Below, one piece after another: positions 1 through 9,517 of a stretch of 64,000 nt of DNA. The notes beneath the pieces were generated by a model. It worked only from the letters and a program-made list of their open reading frames with translations, did not search any database and had not been told where the DNA came from. Position 1 is the stretch's first letter; each line of letters opens with the position of its first letter. This DNA comes from JANQSS01 sp965249735 (GTDB lineage Bacteria; Bacteroidota; Bacteroidia; Chitinophagales; Saprospiraceae): positions 1-64,000 of the forward strand of contig CBDFMS010000020.1 of NCBI GenBank assembly GCA_965249735.1. Reading direction: 5' to 3'. The translations under genes were made by a program, and so were the position numbers.

Positions 1-2
1 AT

Positions 3-752
3 GGCCGCACGTTTATGAGGCAAGCAAAAGACAAGGGAAGGTTTATCATCGTCAGAAAAGGTAATCCAGCTTCTTTAAAACACAGAAATGATCCCGGATA
101 TATCACAAAACCTGTCACTTGTAAGCCCAAAACTGCAAAAGTGGGACCACAGGAAGGGGTTGTGGTTGATCCGACCCATGATGTTCAATTTAGTCATGTG
201 TCTGACGAAATCGATAACGCATTAAAAAATGGAGATCTCGTGAAGGCAGAGAAATTGAGAGATGACTACTATACGGCAGTTGAAACATGGAATAAATGGT
301 TAAAAGACCACGGTGGTCAAATGCCGAATAAGTATTCCCGCAATCCAATAACAGGTGAAATTCTTTATGACAATAAAGGCATTCGAGGGGATTACGATCT
401 ACATGGAGTTTATCAAAAGATGCAAGATGGAAGCTATAAGAAAGTGAATTTTGGAGACGGGATTCCGGTCGACCATCGAGCGATTGCACGTGAAGAACAC
501 AATGCTGCCCGAAGTATAAATAATGGAAGGAGGGAGCGTCGTGAAATGAATGATGCGCTCGGACGTGAACCGATCAGACATGGCAGTGCTGAAGACCTGG
601 AAATACTGGGAGAAGGCAATATCATTAAACTAAAACCGGACCCACCAGTGGTTGTGTTTACTCCTGATGGAAAAATAATTGAACTGGAAACAGTCGAAGC
701 CATGGAGCAGTTCTATAGTGATAATGGTCTGACACCAACCTGGCGTAGGTAA
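3..752 (+). CDS. C-terminal nucleotidyl cyclase toxin domain (edema factor/CyaA/ExoY-like), 5' partial
   Basis: The frame is open to the left edge, so this is the C-terminal part of a longer protein; the first internal ATG is at 15 (residue numbers below count from it). Compared from memory with Bordetella CyaA and Pseudomonas ExoY, the order and spacing of catalytic elements match: K32 and K39 seven residues apart followed by a GPQxG segment (CyaA K58/K65, ExoY NWGPQAG), the metal-binding pair in GDYDL (D126, D128; CyaA D188/D190), and RHG (H189; CyaA H298) after an N-D-A-L segment. Family members convert ATP or other NTPs to cyclic nucleotides inside a target cell, usually after activation by a host protein such as calmodulin or actin. 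The missing N-terminus should carry the delivery signal, probably as in polymorphic toxins (inference). No immunity-like gene follows; the next gene is a sensor kinase. Substrate is not predictable. Confidence 0.7.
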   Translation, partial: GRTFMRQAKDKGRFIIVRKGNPASLKHRNDPGYITKPVTCKPKTAKVGPQEGVVVDPTHDVQFSHVSDEIDNALKNGDLVKAEKLRDDYYTAVETWNKWLKDHGGQMPNKYSRNPITGEILYDNKGIRGDYDLHGVYQKMQDGSYKKVNFGDGIPVDHRAIAREEHNAARSINNGRRERREMNDALGREPIRHGSAEDLEILGEGNIIKLKPDPPVVVFTPDGKIIELETVEAMEQFYSDNGLTPTWRR

Positions 753-834
753 AATATAGTGCAGCAATTGATCCCATGAATTCAGATTGATAAAGGAACT
801 TCATACTTTTATCGTTCAGGCAAATCCTTCATGT

Positions 835-3708
835 ATGCCCTGTCGAACATCATTTATTGCGTTTTGTTTATTGGCCTATGCAATAGTTTGGGGTCAATCC
901 CCGGCCTACTTTACCAAACATATGGATATGAAAGATGGGCTTTCTCAAATGAAGGTCAGTTCCATTATCGAGGGGCCAAAGGGGTATATCTGGGTGGGAA
1001 CACGAAATGGACTTAATCGATTTAATGGGTCGGAATTTACAATTTATGGAATGCCGGATGGGCTGTCTAGTAATCGGATATTGGACCTGGCATTAGATTC
1101 TTCAGGACAACTCGTTATCCTTACAGATAAAGGGCTTGATTTTTTTGATGGGAGTAGGGTGCGTTCTTATCCGCGTGAATTTTTGGGCGTGGATTATGGC
1201 ATGGTAGTCGATCGATCCGGTCGAATCTGGATTATGACCTTTAGTCAATTGAGCATATTTGAATCAGGAAATTTCACAAGCAAACAGATTCCCGGAATCG
1301 GTTTTAATACCACATTCAATCCACAAAAACAAGCATTATGTATTGTCTGGGGAAAGACCGTCTGCAACGTATACGGAGATTTTGAAATAGATACGATAAC
1401 CTCAAATTCCGTGCATGTACGTACACAAAATGTCCGTATTGCTTCGCCCTATCCGATATTTGCCTTTCCGGATTCCAAAACTCCGAAACAATATTATTAT
1501 TTCAATGGGCCTCAGCGCCAATCCTTTATTACGCTTAAGAATGGGCAACCTGATTATTCATTTTTGCCCTATCATTTTGTATTGGGAGATGGAGTATATT
1601 TTGTTGAAGCACAGAACCAACCAGTCAATATTCAGACAAATATCATTTTACCACAAAAATTATTTACAAGTAGTCGGGGAAAATTGTGGGTAGGTGGAGA
1701 AAATGGTTTGGAGATCGTAGACAAATCGGCATTCTTTCATTTTGATTATTCCACTCTTCCTTATATCTGGACAATAATTGAAGACAATAATGAAAATATT
1801 TATTTCGCTTCTTATGGCCAGGGATTATTTAAGCAGACCAGGGAAGAATCCATTCAACGTATTCCTGCCGGAAATAATAATTTATTTCACTCGGGCTCTA
1901 CTATAGATGAAGAAGGGGTGTTGCATTTTGCACACAATGATGGTATTTATTCGTACGAAAATGATGTACTCAGCCGCTATTTTTTTCAAACTTCGATGGA
2001 CGTTATTTATGATAATCAGCGAAACCGCCTGGTGTCTGGAGCCCTTGAAGGAATCGATATTTTTGAAAATAAGCAACGTATTAAATCAGTCAAAGTATCA
2101 GACGGGCTCCATTCCAATTATTATATTCAAAATATTTCGGTTGATAGAAGTGGAAATTATTGGTTGGGTAGTTATCAGGGGCTCAGCAAATACAATCCCG
2201 ATACAGACGCCATCACCAATTATACCCAGGCGGCAGGAAATCTTCCCTTGGGGCCGGGATTATTTAGCTCCTTCGTCGATGCCAGGGGAACCGTTTGGCT
2301 AGGAGGTGAAAATGGATTAATGTATTTCGATACGACGGCACAAGCTCTCATTCCTATCGAATCAGCCATCATGCAAAATCAAATAAAAGCTATCGTTGAT
2401 TTTGATCGGGATCATTTATTACTGGCATCGAAAGACGAGCTATATCTATTTGATACAAAAACATTTTTTCAAACTTCCCGGGTGCCTATTACAGTTTTAA
2501 ATGGAACAAACGGATATCAAGGTGTAGAACCCGGGTTTAATAGTTTATACAAATCCAGGTCCGGCCAAATCTACATCTGTTCATCAACCTCAGTTGACAT
2601 CTTATATCCTGACCTTCTCACGGAAAGAGAGAATTTTCCGCAAGCGAATATTGTCAGTGTAGATCATACCGTATTGCCTATAGAACACCATGATTCCATT
2701 TATGTGTTCTCAGGTACTAACCTTTTGGTGCAAGCAGAGGCAGTCGGACTCAGCAGGCCTTTTCACACAAAATTCAACTTTAAAGTAGATCATGCTCCAT
2801 GGGTAGGTTGGCAGGAAGAAGCCACATTTAATGCAGCCAATCTGCGACACGGTACACACAAAATAACTGTTGCTGCCGGGCCTGTCAACAATCCGGATGA
2901 CAGCCGCTATAAAGATGAATTAAACATCGATATCCAGCTGCCGCTTCATAAAAGAGCTTTTTTTATTCCTTCCGTTTTGAGTCTATTAGGTATTGTTTCT
3001 ATTTTCTTTTTTGTCGAGTGGTTTCGGGCTTTCCGTTCAAGAAAAAAACTACATGCCCAACTCGTGGAATCACGCTATCTCAAATCGCAGTTGTTGTTAT
3101 CTGAGCTAAACCCACATTTCATATTTAATGTGCTCGCCTCGATCCAAAATAAAATCGTGAAAGGCAACAAGGACGAAGCAAGCGACCACCTGGTCAGGTT
3201 ATCCGGGTTGATCAGAAATTACCTCGACTCTTCTTATAGAAGCAATGATCCCTCTTCGATCAATGAATTTGAAATCAGCCTGGCCAAAGAAATTCAACTA
3301 CTTGATTCGTACATCAAATTTGAACAAGAGACCAACAACCAGTTTTTTGAATATAAGATCAACGTAGAAGAAGATGTAGCTCCGGAAGCGACAATGATCC
3401 CACCACTCCTGATACAACCCTTTGTCGAAAATGCAATAAAACACGGTTTACTTCCTTTAGATAAGAAAGGAAAACTTGAGATAACATTTCAAAAGGACGC
3501 GAATTCCTTAAATTGCATAATTCAGGACAATGGGCCCGGGTTCGATCGTGCTAAGCCTCGAATTGGCAAAAAGGATCATACGTCCTATGGAATGCGTATC
3601 ATAGCTGAGCGAATTTCTATTCTGAATGAGCTCGGATACAATATCGAATACAACATAGACTCGAATCCTGATCAGGGGACCCGGGTTGTGATCAAAATAG
3701 TTGAATAA
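835..3708 (+). CDS. Propeller-type sensor histidine kinase, LytS/His_kinase class
   Basis: Predicted inner-membrane sensor. The ATG at 835 is preferred over an upstream TTG at 787 because it starts directly on a signal peptide (FIAFCLLAYAIVWGQ). About 600 residues of two-component-regulator propeller repeats follow (for example GYIWVGTRNGLNRF) and then a Y_Y_Y-type beta-sandwich, which should lie in the periplasm. A transmembrane helix sits near residues 706-728, then the His_kinase dimerisation motif LNPHFIFN with phospho-acceptor H761, and an HATPase domain (VENAIKHG, DNGPGFD, YGMRIIAERI). It should autophosphorylate and pass phosphate to the LytTR regulator 11 bp downstream; the two form an operon. 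The ligand is unknown. The overall design is typical of Bacteroidota. Confidence 0.92.
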   Translation: MPCRTSFIAFCLLAYAIVWGQSPAYFTKHMDMKDGLSQMKVSSIIEGPKGYIWVGTRNGLNRFNGSEFTIYGMPDGLSSNRILDLALDSSGQLVILTDKGLDFFDGSRVRSYPREFLGVDYGMVVDRSGRIWIMTFSQLSIFESGNFTSKQIPGIGFNTTFNPQKQALCIVWGKTVCNVYGDFEIDTITSNSVHVRTQNVRIASPYPIFAFPDSKTPKQYYYFNGPQRQSFITLKNGQPDYSFLPYHFVLGDGVYFVEAQNQPVNIQTNIILPQKLFTSSRGKLWVGGENGLEIVDKSAFFHFDYSTLPYIWTIIEDNNENIYFASYGQGLFKQTREESIQRIPAGNNNLFHSGSTIDEEGVLHFAHNDGIYSYENDVLSRYFFQTSMDVIYDNQRNRLVSGALEGIDIFENKQRIKSVKVSDGLHSNYYIQNISVDRSGNYWLGSYQGLSKYNPDTDAITNYTQAAGNLPLGPGLFSSFVDARGTVWLGGENGLMYFDTTAQALIPIESAIMQNQIKAIVDFDRDHLLLASKDELYLFDTKTFFQTSRVPITVLNGTNGYQGVEPGFNSLYKSRSGQIYICSSTSVDILYPDLLTERENFPQANIVSVDHTVLPIEHHDSIYVFSGTNLLVQAEAVGLSRPFHTKFNFKVDHAPWVGWQEEATFNAANLRHGTHKITVAAGPVNNPDDSRYKDELNIDIQLPLHKRAFFIPSVLSLLGIVSIFFFVEWFRAFRSRKKLHAQLVESRYLKSQLLLSELNPHFIFNVLASIQNKIVKGNKDEASDHLVRLSGLIRNYLDSSYRSNDPSSINEFEISLAKEIQLLDSYIKFEQETNNQFFEYKINVEEDVAPEATMIPPLLIQPFVENAIKHGLLPLDKKGKLEITFQKDANSLNCIIQDNGPGFDRAKPRIGKKDHTSYGMRIIAERISILNELGYNIEYNIDSNPDQGTRVVIKIVE

Positions 3709-3719
3709 ATGTCACCCAT

Positions 3720-4547
3720 ATGGGATTGAAAATTGCCATCGTTGAAGACTCACAAGAGAATATTGAAACCCTTCAATATTTTATCGATCGTTGTGACACG
3801 CCAATTGAACTCCTCGGCACGGCAAAAACCCTGGCTGAGGCGGAAGTCTTATTGACCTCGCAACCGGTCGACCTTGCACTTCTGGATATTCAATTAAAAG
3901 AAAACAATATTTTCGAATTATTGGATAAATTCAATCGCGAACGCAGTATTTCATTTGATATTATTTTTGTGACTGCTCATTCAAGTTTTGAATACGCCAC
4001 AAAGGCCATCCAATATGCCTGTCTTAATTATATCACCAAACCTGTTTCAGAAAAAGAACTCCATGAAGCCTTACAAAAGGCTTATGAGCGAAAAGGGCAA
4101 GGTGACAATTCAGCACAATTAAATTTACTACTGGAGATTATCCAGGGAAATATTAAATCGCCAAAATCTATTTCGATTAATATGCCAAAAGGTGTCATAG
4201 AAATTGTCGACCTGGAAGAAATTAAATACATCGAAGCCGATGGCAGTACGAGTTATTTACACTTACCTACAGATAAACGACTGCACTCCGTAAAATCTTT
4301 AGCCCATTATTCCAGTTTATTAGAACTGAATAATGAATTTATGATGATCAGCAGACAATGCCTCGTCAACCTGACTCATGTCAAACGATACGATCATCGC
4401 GAAAAGGTACTCACCTTAAAATCCGGCGAGACGCTAATCGTTTCTCATCGGTATAGCAAACAATTGAAACAGAAATTGATGAGTGATCCACAGAACGCAG
4501 GAATGTTGCGATCCGCGCTTGATACACTAAAGAATATTTTCAAGTAA
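3720..4547 (+). CDS. LytTR-family response regulator
   Basis: Cytoplasmic response regulator of 275 residues. An N-terminal receiver domain (about 1-120) has the acidic pocket E9-D10, phospho-acceptor D56 in LLDIQL, a conserved T at VTAHS and K in YITKPV. A C-terminal LytTR DNA-binding domain (about 168-268) shows IKYIEADGSTSYLHL and the MISRQCLVNLTHV segment. It starts 11 bp after the stop of the propeller kinase and is almost certainly its partner. LytTR regulators usually bind pairs of short direct repeats; target genes are not evident here, although the cyclase-toxin gene ends just upstream of the kinase. Confidence 0.93.
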   Translation: MGLKIAIVEDSQENIETLQYFIDRCDTPIELLGTAKTLAEAEVLLTSQPVDLALLDIQLKENNIFELLDKFNRERSISFDIIFVTAHSSFEYATKAIQYACLNYITKPVSEKELHEALQKAYERKGQGDNSAQLNLLLEIIQGNIKSPKSISINMPKGVIEIVDLEEIKYIEADGSTSYLHLPTDKRLHSVKSLAHYSSLLELNNEFMMISRQCLVNLTHVKRYDHREKVLTLKSGETLIVSHRYSKQLKQKLMSDPQNAGMLRSALDTLKNIFK

Positions 4548-4821
4548 ACCCTTTTCTTGTTGAAACTGTCATCTGGTTAAATTCGTTTACGTCGGTAAGG
4601 AAAGCAAATCGGTTTATCACGCCACTTCACCTTTTGCTTCAGCAGCCACAACGTTGAAAGGTTTTGGAACATGACGTCCTCTATCTGAGTTTTGATCGTG
4701 TTTCGCAATGAACACAATCCGTTGTTGGTAAGACATACAACAAGGAATTACAAACCTCATAGCGATACGAGACGCCTTGACTTCATATTTATAAATATAT
4801 TGTAGGCTATTCCATCACTTT

Positions 4822-5943
4822 ATGCTTAGAACAGAGTTACTACGTCTTGCCTTCATTCTTTTATTGACCCTTTGCTTTTTTCATGTTAGCGCTCAGCGTT
4901 TAAATGAAGGTGACTATGACTGTGACGAACAAAGACTTTTTTCTACTTATCAGGAAAAGGATCAGGAAGCACAAATAACAGATCCTGAAATGCTTCTTCA
5001 CTTAGGTGGACTTTCTTTTAGGTTGAATAGGGATACACTGGGCTACGAATATTACCATAGAATATTGGAACAACCGCGTTTGTCGAATGATGTTATTTAT
5101 TTTCAGGCATTATTAGAATTAAAATATAGAGACGGCATTGCCATTTCCAGCGATTCTGTTCGCCAATTAATAAAGGCCAATTATTCCGAAGATCACGATA
5201 TCGCATCGGCTCACATTATTCTGGAAACGCTTTCATCTTTGAACCCACGCCCAACCATAAAAGTGGATTCAATAATACTGACGCATATCGATCACATAAT
5301 TGATAAGCAACGGTTTTCTACAATAATTGTCAAAGGAAGACAAGAGGTGGCAATATATTTAGCAGATCAGGGCCAGCTGCATAGAGCCCTGGATGTTGCC
5401 AAGCAGTCATTTCAATTTGTTCGTCGCCACTTTCCTGAATGTTCACCAAGTTATTATAACTCATTTATCAATATCGGCAGACGATACATTAATCTTGATC
5501 AGCCAGACAGTGCCCGGTATTATTTCCAACAGAGTCTTGACCACTTGTTGTCCTTTCACCCCGAAAACCACTACTTAAAATACCAAGCTGCCTTTAATCT
5601 AGCCAGTGCAGAAAAAAAATTATTTACTTATACGCATGCGCTATTATATTTGGAACAGGCAGAAAAATTTATTGAGCTTGACACCGTTGCGAATAGTGCC
5701 GATCATTTATCAAAAATCTATAATGAACGCGCCGGACTTTATTATTCAATGGGAAAACTCGAACGTTCAAAAGCGGCTTATCTTAAATCAATTCAGTTTT
5801 CCGCAACTGCATCTAGAGGCCCTAGTGTACCTAAAATAGCTGCCTATGCAAATGTTGCGAGTCAGCTCTCTTTCTTGAACGACTACGACAATGCAATTAA
5901 ATACCTACAATTAGCTCTTTCCAATTCAAATAAATTATGGTAA
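4822..5943 (+). CDS. Secreted TPR-repeat protein, probably truncated at its 3' end by an IS
   Basis: The 373-residue product begins with a clear signal peptide (LAFILLLTLCFFHVSAQ). The rest is alpha-helical with TPR-like units in the C-terminal half, such as NLDQPDSARYYFQQSL, YTHALLYLEQAEKF, GKLERSKAAYLKSI and NDYDNAIKYLQLAL. It stops abruptly in the middle of a TPR array, directly before AT-rich DNA leading into an IS1595-type transposase. In this phylum such proteins often continue into a transmembrane helix and a DNA-binding or kinase domain; none remains. I infer that the gene lost its 3' end to the insertion. No specific function can be assigned. Confidence 0.7.
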   Translation: MLRTELLRLAFILLLTLCFFHVSAQRLNEGDYDCDEQRLFSTYQEKDQEAQITDPEMLLHLGGLSFRLNRDTLGYEYYHRILEQPRLSNDVIYFQALLELKYRDGIAISSDSVRQLIKANYSEDHDIASAHIILETLSSLNPRPTIKVDSIILTHIDHIIDKQRFSTIIVKGRQEVAIYLADQGQLHRALDVAKQSFQFVRRHFPECSPSYYNSFINIGRRYINLDQPDSARYYFQQSLDHLLSFHPENHYLKYQAAFNLASAEKKLFTYTHALLYLEQAEKFIELDTVANSADHLSKIYNERAGLYYSMGKLERSKAAYLKSIQFSATASRGPSVPKIAAYANVASQLSFLNDYDNAIKYLQLALSNSNKLW

Positions 5944-6026
5944 CTATATACAACTTGGGACAAAATATAAGCAAAATAACTGTAATTTAATTAGGTATTT
6001 AATGGGACTATTCGTATCTTTATAAT

Positions 6027-6810
6027 ATGAAATTTAAATCATTACCACAAATATTGAACCACTTCAAGGACAAAGAAACTTGTGTTAAATTCTTAGAGGA
6101 GCAGCGATGGGGTGGAAAACCTATTTGTCCTAAATGTGGATGTAAGAAGGTTTATAGTATAGAAGGAGGAAAACGATACAAGTGTGCAGATAAAGAATGC
6201 TACAAGAAATTTTCTGTAACGGTCGGAACGGTATTTGAAAATTCAAAAGTTCCGTTAAATATATGGTTTGCTGCTATATACCTTGCAACGGCACACAAGA
6301 AAGGTATTAGTTCATTGCAGCTTCACAGAGACTTGGGAGTAACTCAAAAGACAGCTTGGTTCATGTTGCATAGAATCAGGGAGATGTTACGTCAGAAAGC
6401 ACCTACACTATTATCAGGAGAGGTACAGGCTGATGAAACATTTGTCGGTGGGAAAAATAAGAACAGACATGTAGATAAGAAGATCAAGGAATCGCAAGGG
6501 CGAAGTGTAAAAGACAAAACACCAGTATTCGGATTACTTAGCGATGGCAAGGTAAAAACAACGGTAGTACCTGACACCAAAGCGACAACACTAAAGCCAA
6601 TCATTGAAGATATGGTAGAGAAAGGCTCAATAGTAGTTACGGATGAATGGGGTGCTTATAATGGACTTAAAAAGGACTATCAGCACGAAGTTGTGAAACA
6701 TAACGAGAAACAATTTATGACCAATGGGTTTCATACGAATAGTATGGAAGGATTTTGGAGTTTACTCAAAAGAGGCATTTTTGGAATATACCATTCAGCC
6801 AGTCCTAAAC
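6027..6810 (+). pseudogene. IS1595-family (ISXO2-like) transposase, interrupted by IS21-type element
   Basis: Residues 1-261 are a normal IS1595-type transposase start: an N-terminal zinc ribbon (CPKCGCKK, then a second Cys pair around residues 53-58), a helical region, and the DDE-type core with QADETFVGGK, VVTDEWGAY and GFWSLLKRGIFGIYHSASPK, ending at K261. At 6811 the reading frame runs into the left terminal repeat of an IS21-type element, so the last 25 residues of the open frame are not native. The usual C-terminal stretch after SPK is missing here; a possible remnant follows the far side of the IS21 element at 9343. The protein should be inactive. Its own insertion appears to have ended the TPR gene at 5943. 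Confidence 0.85.
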
Positions 6811-6860
6811 TGCATATTCCGACGAAACTGACCAGGGTATTCCGGTGGAAAGTGACCACC
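6811..6860. repeat. Left terminal inverted repeat of the IS21-type element
   Basis: It starts TGCATATTCCGACGAAACTG and includes two copies of a TGACC-containing motif about 24 bases apart. These repeated transposase-binding blocks are typical for IS21 termini. It pairs with 9293-9342. Confidence 0.8.
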
Positions 6861-6900
6861 CAAAGTCAAGTCAAAAAAGTTGTCTGATCTTTCTGTCAAT

Positions 6901-7644
6901 TTAAGTGTTTTTAACTAATAATTTTGTCTTCTTTTTCCTCATCGAATCTCCTTTGAGATCTATTCGATGAGAAGTGTGAACGATTCTATCTAAAATTGCA
7001 TCTGCAATAGTGTTTTCTCCTATTATTTCATGCCACTGTTTTACGGGGAGTTGTGAAGCAATTATTGTGGATCGTTTTCCGTGTCTGTCTTCAATTATTT
7101 CCATCAAGGCGTGGCGATTAATTTGATCCAATGGCTTTAATCCAAAGTCATCCAATATTAGCAAATCCTGTCTTTCTATTCGAGTCATTTCTTTAAGAAA
7201 AGATCCATCAGCCTTGAGCATTTTGAGTTTAGCGAATAGCTTATTTATATTGAAGTATAAGACTTTATACCCCAAATTACAGGCTTGATGTCCCAGGGAA
7301 GAAGCGATATAAGATTTACCGACACCGGTGCTTCCCGTCAATAAGATACTCTCTTTACTTTTAATAAAATCACATGTAATAAAACGAGTAATCTGATTTT
7401 TATCCAGGTTTCTCTCTGTGGAAAAGATGATTTCTTCAGTAGAAGCCATATACCTGAATCGGGCTATTTTAATCAGACGGTTGATCTTTCGATTATGTTT
7501 GTCATCCCACTCGGCTTGAAGTAGATAAGCTAATAATTCATCAGGAGTATATCTGATGCTGGATGATTCTTTGGTTGATTCGAAAGCTCTAAGCATTCCA
7601 AATAAACGCAATTGACCCATTCTTTCCTCATTTGTAGTATTCAT
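6901..7644 (-). CDS. istB: IS21-family helper ATPase IstB
   Basis: A 247-residue AAA+ ATPase that assists the IstA transposase in target selection. It has Walker A GSTGVGKS, Walker B LLILDDFGL, and the downstream sensor segment RHGKRSTIIASQLP, with the full family length. It lies 10 bp downstream of istA in the same operon. Nothing suggests damage. Confidence 0.96.
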   Translation of the reverse strand: MNTTNEERMGQLRLFGMLRAFESTKESSSIRYTPDELLAYLLQAEWDDKHNRKINRLIKIARFRYMASTEEIIFSTERNLDKNQITRFITCDFIKSKESILLTGSTGVGKSYIASSLGHQACNLGYKVLYFNINKLFAKLKMLKADGSFLKEMTRIERQDLLILDDFGLKPLDQINRHALMEIIEDRHGKRSTIIASQLPVKQWHEIIGENTIADAILDRIVHTSHRIDLKGDSMRKKKTKLLVKNT

Positions 7645-7654
7645 GGTTTGTATT

Positions 7655-9199
7655 TTAATGATAGTAATTTTTTCCTCTTATATTATCATGCAGTGGAATG
7701 GTTCTATCCTGATGGGGGTCTTCATCAAGCTTGTCCAGGCCCTTTTCTAATATGCTTTGAATGATTTTATAGTTAAACACTTCATATTCCAGGCCCCTCT
7801 TACAAGCATTGTTTAGTCGTTGTTTTCCGACTTTTTTCGCAAAAGACAGAATTCCCAGGCAAGACTTATAGTTCTGCTCAGGGTGCTGTTGTTTTTCTAA
7901 TATTTTGATAATATATGTTCTACACTCCGGGCCTATTCCTTTAGCCCAATTAATAAATTTATCCGGGTTCCAATCAGCAACGAATTGATGAGTACTCGGC
8001 ATGTGGTCCTTTATGGTGGAATATCTAAAAGCTTGATAATTACGTGTGTGAGCCGCTATTGGTTCATGTTTATAGAATATGGTTACTTCGGAATCACTGT
8101 AAATGATCTTGACTCGTTTACCAATATATTCAAAGGGAACACTGTAATAGTGCTTGTCTTTATTTAAGTAGATATGGCTGTTCTTGTAAACGGTTCCATA
8201 GGCATAATACTTCATTTCATATTTGCGATCAGGCAAGGTGAAAAGCTCTTTTTGTTCCACTTCTTTGAACAAATCAAAACGCGAATACTTCCTTCCCTGG
8301 AAGTTGGTCCTATTGTGTACATCGAGTTTTTCTAGCACAGCAATATTAGCCTGATCAAGGCTAAAGAGCACATGGTGGCGTAAAGGAGCAAATATTCTTG
8401 AATAGGTAATCCTGACGCAATTTTCTACCAATGCTTTATCCCTTGGTTTATATGCTCTTGTAGGTAGGACACTGGTTTGGTAATGTTCAGCAAAATCCAA
8501 AAATGTCTCATTCAATGTCGGTTCATATTTACTACTTTTTGTAACCGCTGACTTTAAATTGTCTGTCACTAAGGCCTGTGGCACACCGCCCATGTAATGA
8601 AGAGCATTTTCAATACACCGTATAAAATCTTCTTTCTTTTGACTCCTGCATACCTCTACATAGGTGTATTGACTACTTCCAAGGACGGCCACAAACACCT
8701 CACATTCCCGGACTTCTCCTGTTTCTCTGTCCGTTATAGCTAGCTTCTTTCCTGTAAAATCAATAAATAATTTGTCTCCAGCCTTGTGCTCAAAATGCAT
8801 TACAACTGCTGATGATCGCTTCCAGTCATTGTAGTACTTGCAAAACTGTGAGCTCTGATAGCCATCTGGATATTTTTCCTTGTACTCCCTCCATAACAGA
8901 TTTTTGGTTACGCCTACCTTTTTTAACTCCTTTTCAAAGTAGGGAAACAAAACGCGAAGTTGAGCCAATTTCTCTGGCACTTCTGGATCTTTGCTGGAAA
9001 GATAATTACCCAAATCACTGTCACTAAGTTGCTCTAGGTCTTTATACGTGAGCCTCTTGTTTTTGAATAGTTCGATGTATTTTTTAACCGTGTTACGCGA
9101 AATAAGTAACCTCTGGCTAATTTGTACTTTACTCACTCCTTGAGCGTAAAGTCGATATATCTGTCTTATCTGTTTCATGCCTATTCTCTTGTTTGCCAT
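7655..9199 (-). CDS. istA: IS21-family transposase IstA
   Basis: A 514-residue DDE transposase. The N-terminus carries a helix-turn-helix (VSKVQISQRLLISRNTVKKYI). The integrase core (about 120-300) shows LFIDFTGKKLAI, VTDNLKSAV and the acidic ALVENCV segment. A C-terminal beta-rich domain (KHYYSVPFEYIGKRVKI) follows, as in other IstA proteins. It is transcribed inward from the right terminal repeat with istB directly after. It appears intact. Confidence 0.96.
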   Translation of the reverse strand: MANKRIGMKQIRQIYRLYAQGVSKVQISQRLLISRNTVKKYIELFKNKRLTYKDLEQLSDSDLGNYLSSKDPEVPEKLAQLRVLFPYFEKELKKVGVTKNLLWREYKEKYPDGYQSSQFCKYYNDWKRSSAVVMHFEHKAGDKLFIDFTGKKLAITDRETGEVRECEVFVAVLGSSQYTYVEVCRSQKKEDFIRCIENALHYMGGVPQALVTDNLKSAVTKSSKYEPTLNETFLDFAEHYQTSVLPTRAYKPRDKALVENCVRITYSRIFAPLRHHVLFSLDQANIAVLEKLDVHNRTNFQGRKYSRFDLFKEVEQKELFTLPDRKYEMKYYAYGTVYKNSHIYLNKDKHYYSVPFEYIGKRVKIIYSDSEVTIFYKHEPIAAHTRNYQAFRYSTIKDHMPSTHQFVADWNPDKFINWAKGIGPECRTYIIKILEKQQHPEQNYKSCLGILSFAKKVGKQRLNNACKRGLEYEVFNYKIIQSILEKGLDKLDEDPHQDRTIPLHDNIRGKNYYH

Positions 9200-9292
9200 C
9201 TTCTTTTTTCATAAAGAAAATGATACTGAAATAGACTTCTTTTTAGACTGGTCAATTTGCTCCGGTGCGGGTGGTCAGTTTGCTCCGGAGAA

Positions 9293-9342
9293 GATGGTCA
9301 CTTTAGAACGGAATGGGGTGGTCAGTTTGACCGGATTTTGCA
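9293..9342. repeat. Right terminal inverted repeat of the IS21-type element
   Basis: Read on the minus strand from 9342 it starts TGCAAAATCCGGTCAAACTG and matches the left end. Additional internal copies of a GGTCAGTTTGCTCCGG-like block lie at about 9249-9286, next to the istA start, as expected for multiple transposase-binding sites. Confidence 0.8.
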
Positions 9343-9434
9343 AAGAATACATTCATACTAAATATGAGTATAATGATTCTACAGGAAGACAATTATTGAT
9401 ATACCGGAACTTTTGAATTGAGTTCCGGATATAC
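9343..9434. other. Possible right remnant of the IS1595-type element, with hairpin
   Basis: Directly after the IS21 end the plus-strand frame can be read FCKEYIHTKYEYND, which may be the displaced C-terminal segment of the split IS1595 transposase (weak, by position in the family only). An 8-bp stem CCGGAACT (9405-9412) / AGTTCCGG (9422-9429) follows and could be an IS terminus or a terminator. I cannot identify the outer IS boundary. Confidence 0.3.
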
Positions 9435-9517
9435 AGACGTAAGTCCGTCTCAATCGATTAAAAACAAACAACAATTAAGGAGTTGCATAATTTGCAAAAT
9501 TAAAAGCGAACAGCATT

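Larger units (their letters stand above)
6811..9342. mobile_element. Complete IS21-family insertion sequence
   Basis: About 2.53 kb, bounded by TG at 6811 and CA at 9342. The two ends can be aligned over about 50 bases as inverted repeats, sharing AAACTGACC, the ATTCCG block and AAAGTGACCA. Between them lie istA and istB on the minus strand. The element sits inside an IS1595-type transposase gene, so it arrived later. A clean target duplication is not visible (left flank CCTAAAC, right flank AAGAATA), so a rearrangement or misjudged ends by a few bases are possible. Both genes are intact and the element could still be mobile. Confidence 0.88.

Noticed and set aside
4617..4760. Short minus-strand frame (47 residues) with MRFVIPCCMSYQQRIVF and KPFNVVAAEAKGEVA.
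   Set aside because: No family resemblance, no ribosome-binding site, and the frame is short enough to arise by chance.
6811..6887. C-terminal 25 residues of the open IS1595 transposase frame.
   Set aside because: Encoded by the terminal repeat of the IS21-type element, so not native transposase sequence.
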